Source: Streptomyces sp. CB02366
GTDB lineage: Bacteria > Actinomycetota > Actinomycetes > Streptomycetales > Streptomycetaceae
Length of the DNA stretch: 64,000 bases
Assembly (NCBI RefSeq): GCF_001905905.1
Contig: NZ_LIVT01000003.1
Location: 945,001 to 1,009,000, forward strand
Direction of reading: 5' to 3'
Both the position numbers and the translations under genes were made by a program. The notes under the pieces were generated by a model, which searched no databases, was not told the DNA's origin, and saw only the letters and a list, made by a program, of their open reading frames with translations. Below, in pieces: positions 30,449-38,614 of this stretch (positions are counted from its first letter, which is position 1; each line of letters begins with the position of its first letter).

Positions 30449-31906
30449 TCACTTCCCGCTGTCGATGACCGCCTTCATCACATCGCGTGCGATGGGGGCG
30501 GCCAGCCCGCCACCGGAGATGTCGTCCCGGTTGGCGTTGCCGTCCTCGACCACGACGGCGACGGCGACCGGGGACCCGTCGCCGGTCTTCGCGTACGAGA
30601 TGAACCAGGCGTACGGCTTCTCGCTGTTGTTCAGACCGTGCTGGGCGGTACCGGTCTTGCCGCCCACTGTGACGCCGGGGATCCGGGCGTTGGTTCCCGT
30701 GCCGTCCTTGACGACGGTCTCCATCATCCGCTGGATCTTCTGGGCGTTCTCACCGGAGAGCGCGCGGCTGAGTTCCCGGGGCTCGTGGGTGTAGACCGGG
30801 TCCAGGTCGGGCGCCTGGCGCTCGGCGACCATGTACGGCTGCATCAGCTTGCCGTCGTTGGCGATCGCGGAGGCCACCATGGCCATCTGGAGCGGGGTGG
30901 TGCGGTTGGACGCCTGACCGATGCCGGCCATGGCGTTCTGCGGCTTGTTGTCCTCGGGGTAGACGCTCGCGTCGGCGCGGACGGGGGTGAAGACTTCCTT
31001 GTTGAAGCCGAACCGGTCCGTCTGCTCGATCATCTTCTTGTTGCCGAGGTCGTCGCTCATCTTCCCGAAGACGGTGTTGCACGACACCCGCAGGGCCTCC
31101 CGCAGCGAGGCGTTCTCGCAGGGGATGTTCCCCTCGTTCCTGAGCTGCGTGGTGGACTGCGGCAGCGTCCAGGGCAGCGGGGAGTCCGTCTTGGCGTCGA
31201 TGTCGTCGTAGAGGCCGTTCTCCAGGGCCGCGGCGGCGGTGACGACCTTGAAGGTGGAGCCCGGGGGGTAGGTCTCGCGCAACGCCCGGTTGAGCATCGG
31301 CTTGTCCTTGTCCTCCAGGAGCTTCTGCCGGGCCTCGGCGTCCTTCTCGGAGTTGCCCGCGAACACCGAGGGGTCGTACGAGGGGGTGCTCGCCAGGGCC
31401 AGGATGGCGCCGGTCTTCGGGTCGAGGGCGACGACGGCGCCCTTCTTCTCGCCGAGCCCCTTGAAGGCGGCCTTCTGGGCGTCGCCGTTCAGGGTGGTGA
31501 CGACGTTGCCGCCCTGCTTCTTCTCCCCGGTGAACATGGAGAGGGTGCGGTTGAAGAACAGCTGGTCGTCGTTGCCCGTGAGGATGCCGTCCTCCAGCTT
31601 CTCCAACTGCGAGGAGTCGAACGCCTGCGAGGAGTAGCCGGTGACGGGGGCCCACAGGGGCCCGTTCTTCCAGACGCGCTTGTAGGTGAAGTCGCTGCCG
31701 TCGGTCTCGACGGAGCCGGTGACCGCCTTGCCGTCCACGATGATGTCGCCCCGCTCGTGGGCGTACCGCTCGATGCGGATGCGGCGGTTCTCCTCCCGGG
31801 CGGTCAGCTCGTCGGCCCGGACGTACTGGATCCAGTTGTCCCGGAGGAGGAGGGCGAACATCAGGAGGCCGCAGAAGATCGCGACCCGGCGCAGCGGCTT
31901 GTTCAC
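30449..31906 (-). CDS. pbpA: Penicillin-binding protein PbpA (class B, transpeptidase)
   Basis: 485 residues. N-terminal membrane anchor (about 8-27), then a dimerisation region and a transpeptidase domain with STFK (217-220), SCN (275-277) and KTG (417-419). It cross-links peptidoglycan with the SEDS glycosyltransferase encoded just upstream. The GTG start overlaps the rodA stop (GTGA at 31906-31903), so the pair is translationally coupled, matching the functional pairing of SEDS and bPBP proteins. Confidence 0.95.
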   Translation of the reverse strand: MNKPLRRVAIFCGLLMFALLLRDNWIQYVRADELTAREENRRIRIERYAHERGDIIVDGKAVTGSVETDGSDFTYKRVWKNGPLWAPVTGYSSQAFDSSQLEKLEDGILTGNDDQLFFNRTLSMFTGEKKQGGNVVTTLNGDAQKAAFKGLGEKKGAVVALDPKTGAILALASTPSYDPSVFAGNSEKDAEARQKLLEDKDKPMLNRALRETYPPGSTFKVVTAAAALENGLYDDIDAKTDSPLPWTLPQSTTQLRNEGNIPCENASLREALRVSCNTVFGKMSDDLGNKKMIEQTDRFGFNKEVFTPVRADASVYPEDNKPQNAMAGIGQASNRTTPLQMAMVASAIANDGKLMQPYMVAERQAPDLDPVYTHEPRELSRALSGENAQKIQRMMETVVKDGTGTNARIPGVTVGGKTGTAQHGLNNSEKPYAWFISYAKTGDGSPVAVAVVVEDGNANRDDISGGGLAAPIARDVMKAVIDSGK

Positions 31907-33303
31907 GGACGGACCACCTGGGTCATCTCGGCGTCGGTGGAGGGGGCGGGGGCCGGCGCGGGGCGGCGCGCGGTGTCACTGATCCGGATCAGGATGCCGA
32001 TCAGCGCCCAGTTGGCGATGACGGACGAGCCACCGGCGGCCAGGAACGGCATCGTCATACCGGTGAGCGGGATCAGCCCCATGACACCGCCGGCGACGAC
32101 GAAGACCTGGATGGCGAAGGCGCCGGAGAGGCCGATGGCCAGCAGCTTGCCGAACGGGTCGCGGGCGGCGAGCGCGGTGCGCACACCGCGTTCGACGATC
32201 AGCCCGTACAGCAGGAGGAACGCCATCACGCCGGCGAGCCCGAGCTCCTCGCCCACGGTGGCGAGGATGAAGTCGGTGTTGGCCGCGAAGAGGATGAGGT
32301 CGGAGTTGCCCTGGCCGAGGCCGGTGCCGAGCGTGCCGCCGGAGCCGAAGGCCATCAGCACCTGGGCCATCTGCTCACTGGCGGCGTGCGTTCCCCAGCC
32401 CGCGAAGGGATCGAGCCAGGCGGTGACACGGTCCTGCACGTGCGGCTCGAAGGAGGCCACGCCGACCGCGCCCACGGCCGACATGGTGAGGCCGAAGACG
32501 ATCCAGCTGGTGCGCTCGGTCGCCACGTAGAGCATGACGACGAACATGCCGAAGAAGAGGAGCGAGGTGCCGAGGTCGGTCTCGAAGACGAGGATCAGGA
32601 TCGACATCGCCCAGATGGCCAGGATGGGGCCGAGGTCCCGGCCGCGGGGCAGGTACATGCCCATGAAGCGGCGGCTGGCGAGGGCCAGGGCGTCGCGCTT
32701 CACCATGAGGTAGCCGGAGAAGAAGACCGCGATGACGATCTTGGCGAACTCGCCGGGCTGGATGGAGCCGATGCCGGGGATGGTGATCCAGATCTTCGCG
32801 CCGAACTGGGCCGGGAAGAACATCGGCAGGATCAGCAGGATGAGCGCCACCACCATGGAGATGTAGGTGTAGCGCTGGAGGATGCGATGGTCCTTGAGCA
32901 GGAGCAGCACGCCGACGAACAGGGCCACGCCGAGCGCCGAGAAGATCAGCTGCTTCGAGGCGGCGGGCGCGAAGCTGGGGAGCCGCGCCAGCCGTTCCGA
33001 CTGGTCCAGGCGCCAGATCAGCGCCAGGCCCAGGCCGTTGAGCAGGGTGGCCAGCGGCAGCAGCAGCGGATCGGCGTACTTGGCGAACCTGCGCACCACG
33101 AGGTGCGCGACGCCGCCGAGCAGGGCGAGGCCCGCACCGTAGCCGAGCATGCCCGCGGGCAGTTCGCCGTTGAGGGCGAGGCCCACGTTGGCGTAGGCGA
33201 ACACCGAGATGGCGACGGCGAAGACGACGAGTGCCAGCTCGGTGTTGCGGCGGCTCGGTGCGTCGATCGCGCCGATGGTGGTCGTGTTGGTGACAACGCT
33301 CAT
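31903..33303 (-). CDS. rodA: SEDS family peptidoglycan polymerase (RodA/FtsW type)
   Basis: 466 residues with about ten to twelve membrane helices. SEDS hallmarks are visible: KIWITIPGIGSIQPGEFAKI, FETDLGTSLLFFG and the C-terminal block PLTGMTMPFLAAGGSS. It polymerises lipid II into glycan strands. Its place in the fhaA-fhaB-pstP-rodA-pbpA-pknB order identifies it with mycobacterial RodA; FtsW is normally in the dcw cluster elsewhere. Confidence 0.94.
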   Translation of the reverse strand: MSVVTNTTTIGAIDAPSRRNTELALVVFAVAISVFAYANVGLALNGELPAGMLGYGAGLALLGGVAHLVVRRFAKYADPLLLPLATLLNGLGLALIWRLDQSERLARLPSFAPAASKQLIFSALGVALFVGVLLLLKDHRILQRYTYISMVVALILLILPMFFPAQFGAKIWITIPGIGSIQPGEFAKIVIAVFFSGYLMVKRDALALASRRFMGMYLPRGRDLGPILAIWAMSILILVFETDLGTSLLFFGMFVVMLYVATERTSWIVFGLTMSAVGAVGVASFEPHVQDRVTAWLDPFAGWGTHAASEQMAQVLMAFGSGGTLGTGLGQGNSDLILFAANTDFILATVGEELGLAGVMAFLLLYGLIVERGVRTALAARDPFGKLLAIGLSGAFAIQVFVVAGGVMGLIPLTGMTMPFLAAGGSSVIANWALIGILIRISDTARRPAPAPAPSTDAEMTQVVRP

Positions 33304-33325
33304 GGTGCTGAAGGCCCCCTACGGC

Positions 33326-34876
33326 TTACTGCTTCCCGCACTGCGGGACCAGCTTTTTCTCTTCCTCCGAGAGGCTGGGGCCGGGAGTGGGAGCGGTGGT
33401 CGGCTTGGTCCCCTTGGCGGAGGACGTGGCGGAAGTCCTGGCAGCGGGGGCCCCGGCGGTGCCGCCGGCCTCGCCCTCGCCCGTGCGGACCCGGTTCTCG
33501 GCGTCGGCCGCGCGGCGCTGCGCGTCCTTCTTGCAGGCGGAGGCCTGGGCGGCGAGCTCGGCGATCTTCTGGCGGGCGTCGGTGATGCTGCCCTCGGCGA
33601 TCGTCGACTCGACCTGCTTGCGCTGGTACGGCGGCAGGTACTTGAGCTCGATCTCGGGGTGGTTCTTCTCGACCTTCGAGAGCGAGATCCAGGCGAGGTC
33701 CTGGCTGATGCCCTGGAAGAGGGCGACGTTCTCGTCCTGGGTGCCGACGTAGTACTGCGTCTGCGTCCAGCGGTAGCCCCCGTAGAGGCCGCCGCCGATC
33801 ACGGCCAGCGCGAGCACGATGTAGACGGAGCGCTTGAGCCACGGGCGGCCGCCGCGCGGTTTGACGAAGTCCTCGTCCGTGTAGGCGTCGTAGGAGCCCT
33901 CCGGCATGCCCCCGTACCCGGAGTCGCCGCTGCCGGGCGGACCGAAGCCGCCGGCGGGCGGGGCGGCGGGGCGGCCGAGGCCGGCCGCGCGTCCGGCGGG
34001 CGTCTGCATGGCTCCGCCGTCGCCCAGCTGGGCCTGGTTCTCCGCGACCGCGCCGACGACGACCGGGGTGTCGTTGAGCCGGCCGGCCAGGGTGTCGTTG
34101 TTGTCGACGTCCAGGACGTCGGCGACGATGCAGGTGATGTTGTCGGGGCCGCCGCCGCGCAGGGCGAGCTGGATCAGCTCCTGGATGGTCTCCTGGGGGC
34201 CCTGATAGCTGGCGAGGGTCTCTTCCATGGTCTGGTGCGAGACGACGCCGGAGAGGCCGTCCGAGCAGATCAGGTAGCGGTCGCCGGACCGGACCTCACG
34301 GATGGAGAGATCCGGCTCGACGTGGTCGCCGCTGCCCAGCGCCCGCATCAGCAGGGAGCGCTGGGGGTGGGTGGTGGCCTCTTCCTCGGTGATCCGGCCC
34401 TCGTCGACGAGGCGCTGCACCCAGGTGTGGTCCTGGGTGATCTGCGTCAGGACGCCGTCGCGCAGCAGGTACGCGCGGGAGTCGCCGACGTGCACCAGGC
34501 CCAGGCGCCGGCCGGTCCAGAGCAGGGCGGTGAGCGTGGTGCCCATGCCCTCCAGCTGGGGGTCCTCCTCGACCATGACGCGCAACTGGTCGTTGGCCTG
34601 CTGCACGGCGGAGCCGAGCGAGGTCAGGAGGTCGGATCCCGGTACGTCGTCGTCGAGCGGGACGAGCGTGGAGATCACCTCGGAGCTGGCGACCTCCCCG
34701 GCCGCCTGGCCGCCCATGCCGTCGGCGATGGCGAGGAGGCGGGGACCGGCGTAGCCGGAGTCCTCGTTGCCCTCCCGGATCATGCCCTTGTGCGACCCCG
34801 CGGCGAAGCGCAGCGACAGACTCATGCGCGCCTGCCCCGTCGACTCCGCCTCGGGGTACAGCCTGTCTCGAGCCAC
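33326..34876 (-). CDS. pstP: PP2C-type serine/threonine phosphatase PstP
   Basis: 516 residues. The PP2C domain (about 20-250) includes REGNEDS, IADGMGGQAAGE, VHVGDSRAYL, ICSDGLSGVV and GGPDNITCIV, which carry the metal-binding Asp residues. A linker, one membrane helix (about 340-360) and an extracellular tail with a charged helical segment and a Thr/Pro/Ser-rich end follow. It reverses PknB phosphorylation. GTG 34876 is chosen because GGAGG (34890-34886) lies nine bases upstream; GTG 34885 is an alternative adding three residues. Confidence 0.94.
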   Translation of the reverse strand: MARDRLYPEAESTGQARMSLSLRFAAGSHKGMIREGNEDSGYAGPRLLAIADGMGGQAAGEVASSEVISTLVPLDDDVPGSDLLTSLGSAVQQANDQLRVMVEEDPQLEGMGTTLTALLWTGRRLGLVHVGDSRAYLLRDGVLTQITQDHTWVQRLVDEGRITEEEATTHPQRSLLMRALGSGDHVEPDLSIREVRSGDRYLICSDGLSGVVSHQTMEETLASYQGPQETIQELIQLALRGGGPDNITCIVADVLDVDNNDTLAGRLNDTPVVVGAVAENQAQLGDGGAMQTPAGRAAGLGRPAAPPAGGFGPPGSGDSGYGGMPEGSYDAYTDEDFVKPRGGRPWLKRSVYIVLALAVIGGGLYGGYRWTQTQYYVGTQDENVALFQGISQDLAWISLSKVEKNHPEIELKYLPPYQRKQVESTIAEGSITDARQKIAELAAQASACKKDAQRRAADAENRVRTGEGEAGGTAGAPAARTSATSSAKGTKPTTAPTPGPSLSEEEKKLVPQCGKQ

Positions 34877-34960
34877 ACTGCCCACCCTCCGGTCGGGAAC
34901 CGGGCAGCGTCCACCGTCGGGACCGCCGCGGCTCGCTCGCTCCGCTCGCTCATTGTCGTA

Positions 34961-35479
34961 CTACTTCCGCAGCTCGATGACGGTCTTGCCGATACGGATC
35001 GGCGCGCCCAGCGGAACTGGTGTCGGGGTGGTGAGCCGGGTCCGTTCCAGATACGTGCCGTTGGTGGACCCGAGATCCTCGACGATCCACTGGCCGTCAC
35101 GGTCCGGATAGATCCTGGCATGCCTGCTGGACGCGTAGTCGTCGTCCAGCACGATCGTCGAATCATGGGCCCGGCCGAGGGTGATGGTCTGGCCCTGGAG
35201 GGCGACCGTGGTGCCCGTGAGCGTGCCCTCGGACACGACCAGCTTGGTCGGTGCGCCCCGGCGCTGCCGGCCGGGCTGCTGGCGCTGCTGAGGCGGCGCT
35301 GCTTGTTGTTGTTGGCGTCCCTGCTGCGGGCGCGTTTCGGCGGCACCGCGGCGTGAGCCGCGTTGCGTTACGCGCGTTCCGAACAGATCGCTGCGGATGA
35401 CCTGGACGGCCACGATGACGAACAGCCACAGAACAGCCAGGAAACCTAGCCGCATGACCGTAAGGGTCAGCTCTGACAT
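34961..35479 (-). CDS. fhaB: FHA domain membrane protein FhaB
   Basis: 172 residues: N-terminal membrane helix (about 8-27), a Gln/Arg-rich linker (QQGRQQQQAAPPQQRQQ) and a C-terminal FHA domain (about 78-170) with LGRAHDSTIVLDDDYASSRH and the phosphothreonine-binding SRH and GSTNGT motifs. It reads phosphorylated partners of the PknB system. It lies 10 bases downstream of fhaA. Confidence 0.94.
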   Translation of the reverse strand: MSELTLTVMRLGFLAVLWLFVIVAVQVIRSDLFGTRVTQRGSRRGAAETRPQQGRQQQQAAPPQQRQQPGRQRRGAPTKLVVSEGTLTGTTVALQGQTITLGRAHDSTIVLDDDYASSRHARIYPDRDGQWIVEDLGSTNGTYLERTRLTTPTPVPLGAPIRIGKTVIELRK

Positions 35480-35489
35480 TGCCCCCGCT

Positions 35490-36338
35490 TCACCCTTCGG
35501 CTTGCCGGTAAACGATGGTGGTGCTGCCCACGACGATCCGCGAGCCGTCGCGGAGCGTAGCGCGGGTGGTGTGCTGCCCGTCTACCACGATGCCGTTGGT
35601 AGACCCGAGATCCTGGATCGTCGAGGGCGTTCCGGTCCGGATCTCACAGTGCCGGCGCGATACGCCGGGGTCGTCGATCCGCACGTCGGCGTCGGTGGAT
35701 CGTCCCATCACCAACGTCGGGCGGGAGATCTGATGGCGGGTGCCGTTGATCTCGATCCAGCGCCGGGTCCGGGCGTCCGGCATGGGGCCGGGCGCGGCCG
35801 GAGGGCGCCGGTCGTTCGTGGGGGCCGGGGGCCGTCCGGAGCCCGGCGGCGGGGCCGCGGGCATCGGCGGAGCGGCGCTCGGGGGGTAGCCGTAGCCGCC
35901 CGGGGCGGCGGGCCGCCCGGCGGGGGGCTGGTGGGGGTGTCCCGCCGGGTCCTGCTGTGACGTGCTCGACGCCAGGGTGCGGCTGCGGACCCGGTAGAGC
36001 CCCGTGTCGAGGTCGTCGGCCTTCTCCAGGTGAACCTTGATCGGTCCCATGAAGGTGTAGCGCTGCTGCTTGGCGTAGTCGCGCACCAGCCCGGAGAGTT
36101 CGTCGCCCAGCTGCCCGGAGTACGGGCTGAGCCGCTCGTAGTCGGGCGTGCTGAGCTCGACGATGAAGTCGTTGGGGACGACGGTCCGTTCGCGGTTCCA
36201 GATCGTCGCGTTGTTGTCGCACTCGCGCTGGAGCGCGCCGGCGATCTCGACGGGCTGCACCTCGGACTTGAAGACCTTGGCGAAGGTGCCGTTGACCAGC
36301 CCCTCGAGGCGTTGCTCGAAACGCTTCATGACCCCCAC
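35490..36338 (-). CDS. fhaA: DUF3662 and FHA domain protein FhaA
   Basis: 282 residues. The N-terminal DUF3662 domain (about 1-120) starts VGVMKRFEQRLEGLVNGTF; a Pro/Gly-rich linker follows (about 130-190). The FHA domain (about 192-280) has VMGRSTDADVRIDDPGVSRRH and LGSTNGI. The GTG start has GGAGGAGG at six bases. It is the first gene of the signalling cluster; TACGAT (36386-36381) is a candidate -10. Confidence 0.94.
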   Translation of the reverse strand: MGVMKRFEQRLEGLVNGTFAKVFKSEVQPVEIAGALQRECDNNATIWNRERTVVPNDFIVELSTPDYERLSPYSGQLGDELSGLVRDYAKQQRYTFMGPIKVHLEKADDLDTGLYRVRSRTLASSTSQQDPAGHPHQPPAGRPAAPGGYGYPPSAAPPMPAAPPPGSGRPPAPTNDRRPPAAPGPMPDARTRRWIEINGTRHQISRPTLVMGRSTDADVRIDDPGVSRRHCEIRTGTPSTIQDLGSTNGIVVDGQHTTRATLRDGSRIVVGSTTIVYRQAEG

Positions 36339-36634
36339 GGGGCACCTCCTCCGTTGTCATCGTCCCTGTACTGCTTACTGATCGTATCCACGCGTCGGGA
36401 AATCGGCTGGTTCCCCTTGTCTGGGCTGTGGATGAGTGTCACCCCTCACACGGATCGTAGAGGTGGCCTCCTCCCAGTGTCCCGCACCCGGGGCGCACTC
36501 AGAAGGAGTGGGGGAGAGGGCGGGGGGTTCCCGGCCCGGCGGGGCGGGGGTTCTCGGCCGAGGGGTTCCGGGTTCCCGCTTCCCCTCCGGGGGGCGGTGA
36601 AACAACGGATGTGAATCCACCCTGTCCAGCGTGC
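36339..36634. other. Gap between fhaA and tRNA-Leu
   Basis: The left part is the fhaA promoter region (TACGAT on the minus strand at 36386-36381) and a degenerate DnaA box (TGTGGATGA near 36427). The middle is GC-rich with no credible gene. The right end is the tRNA promoter. Confidence 0.4.
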
Positions 36635-36640
36635 TAATCT
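36635..36640 (+). promoter_or_regulatory. tRNA-Leu promoter -10
   Basis: TAATCT, identical to the -10 before tRNA-Ile, 58 bases upstream of the mature tRNA; the -35 is weak (TGAATC near 36612). Confidence 0.55.
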
Positions 36641-36698
36641 TCCGGATGTCGCCAGGCGCTCGCACCACACGGTGAGAGAGTCTGAAAACACCACTCAT

Positions 36699-36781
36699 GC
36701 GCGAGTGGCGGAACGGCAGACGCGCTGGCTTCAGGTGCCAGTGTCCTTCGGGACGTGGGGGTTCAAATCCCCCCTCGCGCA
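36699..36781 (+). tRNA. tRNA-Leu (CAG)
   Basis: 83 nucleotides with a long variable arm (GTGTCCTTCGGGAC). Acceptor GCGCGAG pairs with CTCGCGC. The anticodon stem CTGGC/GCCAG encloses TTCAGGT with CAG at 36732-36734. CCA is not encoded. Confidence 0.96.
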
Positions 36782-36821
36782 CAAGCGGGACATCGATAGC
36801 GGGTGTCCTTGCAGTAACGAC

Positions 36822-36867
36822 GGAACGGTCGGCATCGTGATCACGATGCCGACCGTTCCTCGTTTTT
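36822..36867 (+). terminator. Terminator after tRNA-Leu (38-base perfect palindrome)
   Basis: 19-base arms (36822-36840, 36841-36859) form a perfect palindrome centred on TGATCA, followed by CTCG and five T (36863-36867). As RNA the innermost bases must open to form a loop. Confidence 0.85.
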
Positions 36868-37000
36868 GTCACCCCTGTCCCCCTGTCCCCGTGCTTCCTT
36901 GCTTCCGTGCTTTTTCGTTTCCCTGCTTTCTCGGCGTTCAGGCGGGGTGACGTACGGGGACGCGTTACCGCACGGCGTCGACGGGTACCGGATCTCACAT

Positions 37001-37055
37001 CGCGGGGGACCGAGGTGATCGCACCGAGGTGATCGCGGGGGACCGGGGTGATCGC
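37001..37055. repeat. Two 22-base imperfect direct repeats
   Basis: CGCGGGGGACCGAGGTGATCGC (first copy 37001-37022; second 37034-37055 with one change) flank a partial copy ACCGAGGTGATCGC (37023-37036). They lie in the ~460-base gap between the tRNA-Leu terminator and the TetR-type gene; no gene is supported there. TACGCT (37250-37255) is a likely -10 for that gene. Confidence 0.6.
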
Positions 37056-37327
37056 GGTGAAACCAGGTGTGAGCCTTCCGGGGTTCGATCCTTGATGGCG
37101 GTGTCCGTGTTTTCGGTGAGCGGCCCGGGTACGGACAGGCGCGTGGGAAGGAGCGGCAGCGGCGGTCGTCCGCGGGCGGGGAGGAGCCTCCCGGGTCCGG
37201 GAGCACGGTTTCCGGACAGACCGAGAGCCGGCGCGGCGACGCGTTTGCATACGCTGGCCGTAGAGGTTGGATCGACGGCGGCTCGGCGGCGAAGGGCCGA
37301 GCGCACAGAACGTCCCGGAGGCAGGAA

Positions 37328-38137
37328 ATGGCGAAGCAGGCTCGCGCGGTCCAGACGTGGCGGTCGATCGTGGACGCCGCGGCGAGTGTCTTCGACGACT
37401 ACGGCTACGAGCGTGCCGCCATCTCGGAGATCCTCCGTCGTGCCAACGTCACCAAGGGGGCCCTGTACTTCCACTTCGCCTCCAAGGAGGCCATCGCGCA
37501 GGCGATCATGGACGAGCAGACGTCCACGGTCGTGTTCGAGCAGGAGGGCTCACCGCTCCAGTCCCTGGTGGACGGCGGTCAGCAGTTCGCCTTCGCCCTG
37601 CGCCACAACGCGATGGCCCGCGCGGGCACCAGGCTCTCCATCGAGGGCGTCTTCCTGGGCGGCCCGCACCCGTGGGGCGACTGGATCGACGCGACCGCCC
37701 GGATGCTGGAGCTGGGGCAGGAGCGCGGGGAGGTGTTTCCGCAGATCGACCCCATGGTGTCGGCCAAAATCATCGTCGCCTCGTTCACCGGTATCCAGCT
37801 GGTCTCGGAAGCCGATTCCGGTCGCGCCGATCTGCGGGAACAGGTGGCGGAGATGTGGCGCCACATCCTGCCCTCGATCGCTCACCCCGGTGTCATCGCC
37901 CACATCAAGCCGGAGGGTCGAGTGGATCTGGCCGCCCAGGCGCGCGAGAAGGCGGAGCGGGAGGAACGAGAGGCCCGGGCCGCTGCGGAAGGCAGGGGCG
38001 CAGGCTCCGATCCGGCCTCGAACGCGGGCTCCCGCGCGGGCGGTGCGGAGATGCGAAGCGGCGGCACCGGTTCGCGGGCCGACGAGGGCGAGGAGGAGCC
38101 GGCGGGCGCCGGGGTCGCGGCCGGAGGGTCTGTCTGA
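37328..38137 (+). CDS. TetR family regulator, gamma-butyrolactone receptor (ScbR/ArpA) type
   Basis: 269 residues. The N-terminal helix-turn-helix (about 10-55) reads ISEILRRANVTKGALYFHFASKEAIAQAI, close to ScbR/ArpA family receptors. The ligand domain includes the WGDWIDATARMLELGQERGE region (conserved Trp in receptors) and SFTGIQLVSEA. A charged Glu/Arg then Gly/Ala/Ser-rich tail (about 205-269) is unusual for receptors of ~215 residues. ATG with GGAGGCAGGAA upstream. No autoregulator synthase gene (afsA/scbA type) lies in the window, so it is an orphan or pseudo-receptor here. Confidence 0.88.
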   Translation: MAKQARAVQTWRSIVDAAASVFDDYGYERAAISEILRRANVTKGALYFHFASKEAIAQAIMDEQTSTVVFEQEGSPLQSLVDGGQQFAFALRHNAMARAGTRLSIEGVFLGGPHPWGDWIDATARMLELGQERGEVFPQIDPMVSAKIIVASFTGIQLVSEADSGRADLREQVAEMWRHILPSIAHPGVIAHIKPEGRVDLAAQAREKAEREEREARAAAEGRGAGSDPASNAGSRAGGAEMRSGGTGSRADEGEEEPAGAGVAAGGSV

Positions 38138-38248
38138 ACCGGCTCGGCTCGGGGTCGGGATGGGCTTCGGCGGGCGATGGACGCCTCTCGCGCGGTGCTG
38201 TGCGTAGCTGCGTTTCTCCTGTGGTGCGTTATTTCTCGGGCAGCGCCA

Positions 38249-38264
38249 TGTTTCACGTGAAACA
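38249..38264. other. parS: parS centromere site
   Basis: TGTTTCACGTGAAACA matches the 16-base ParB-binding palindrome perfectly. It lies in a non-coding gap between the TetR-type gene and the DUF2252 gene, beside an A/T-rich stretch (38266-38288). ParB nucleates here for origin segregation. Confidence 0.95.
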
Positions 38265-38485
38265 CCCGATTCATCATGATCATCATACAGCGCGGCCGTA
38301 GTGTTCCGGCTGCCCCGGGAGGGGTGATCTGCCCCGCCGGAGAGGGGGCCGCGAGCGCTCCGCGCGTAATTCTGGACAACTTCGCAGTGCTTCCTTTTGC
38401 TTACTTTTAGTCACCGTCGTTTCGTGTCATCGCGGCCTCGTGTCATCGCGTCAGGCCGGGTGGGATCGGGGCGGGCTTCGCACGG

Positions 38486-38494
38486 TTGTCCACA
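38486..38494 (+). promoter_or_regulatory. Isolated perfect DnaA box
   Basis: TTGTCCACA in the gap before the DUF2252 gene. Nearby, CGTGTCATCGCG occurs twice as a direct repeat (about 38427 and 38444). The rest of this 477-base gap (38138-38614) holds parS and no credible gene. Confidence 0.7.
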
Positions 38495-38614
38495 GGGCCC
38501 CGCGCTTCCTGCGCGGCGGCGGTACCGTCTTGCTCGGTCACTGAGGGCCAGGGCCGCCGCCCGCCCGGCGAGACGGGCGGACGGAAGCGGTACGAGGGTG
38601 AGGGGTGACGCTCC

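Noticed and set aside
36795..37110. Small genes in the pyrimidine-rich stretch after tRNA-Leu
   Set aside because: Repetitive CTTCC/GTCCCC composition and tandem repeats give stop-free frames but no credible start, ribosome site or domain.
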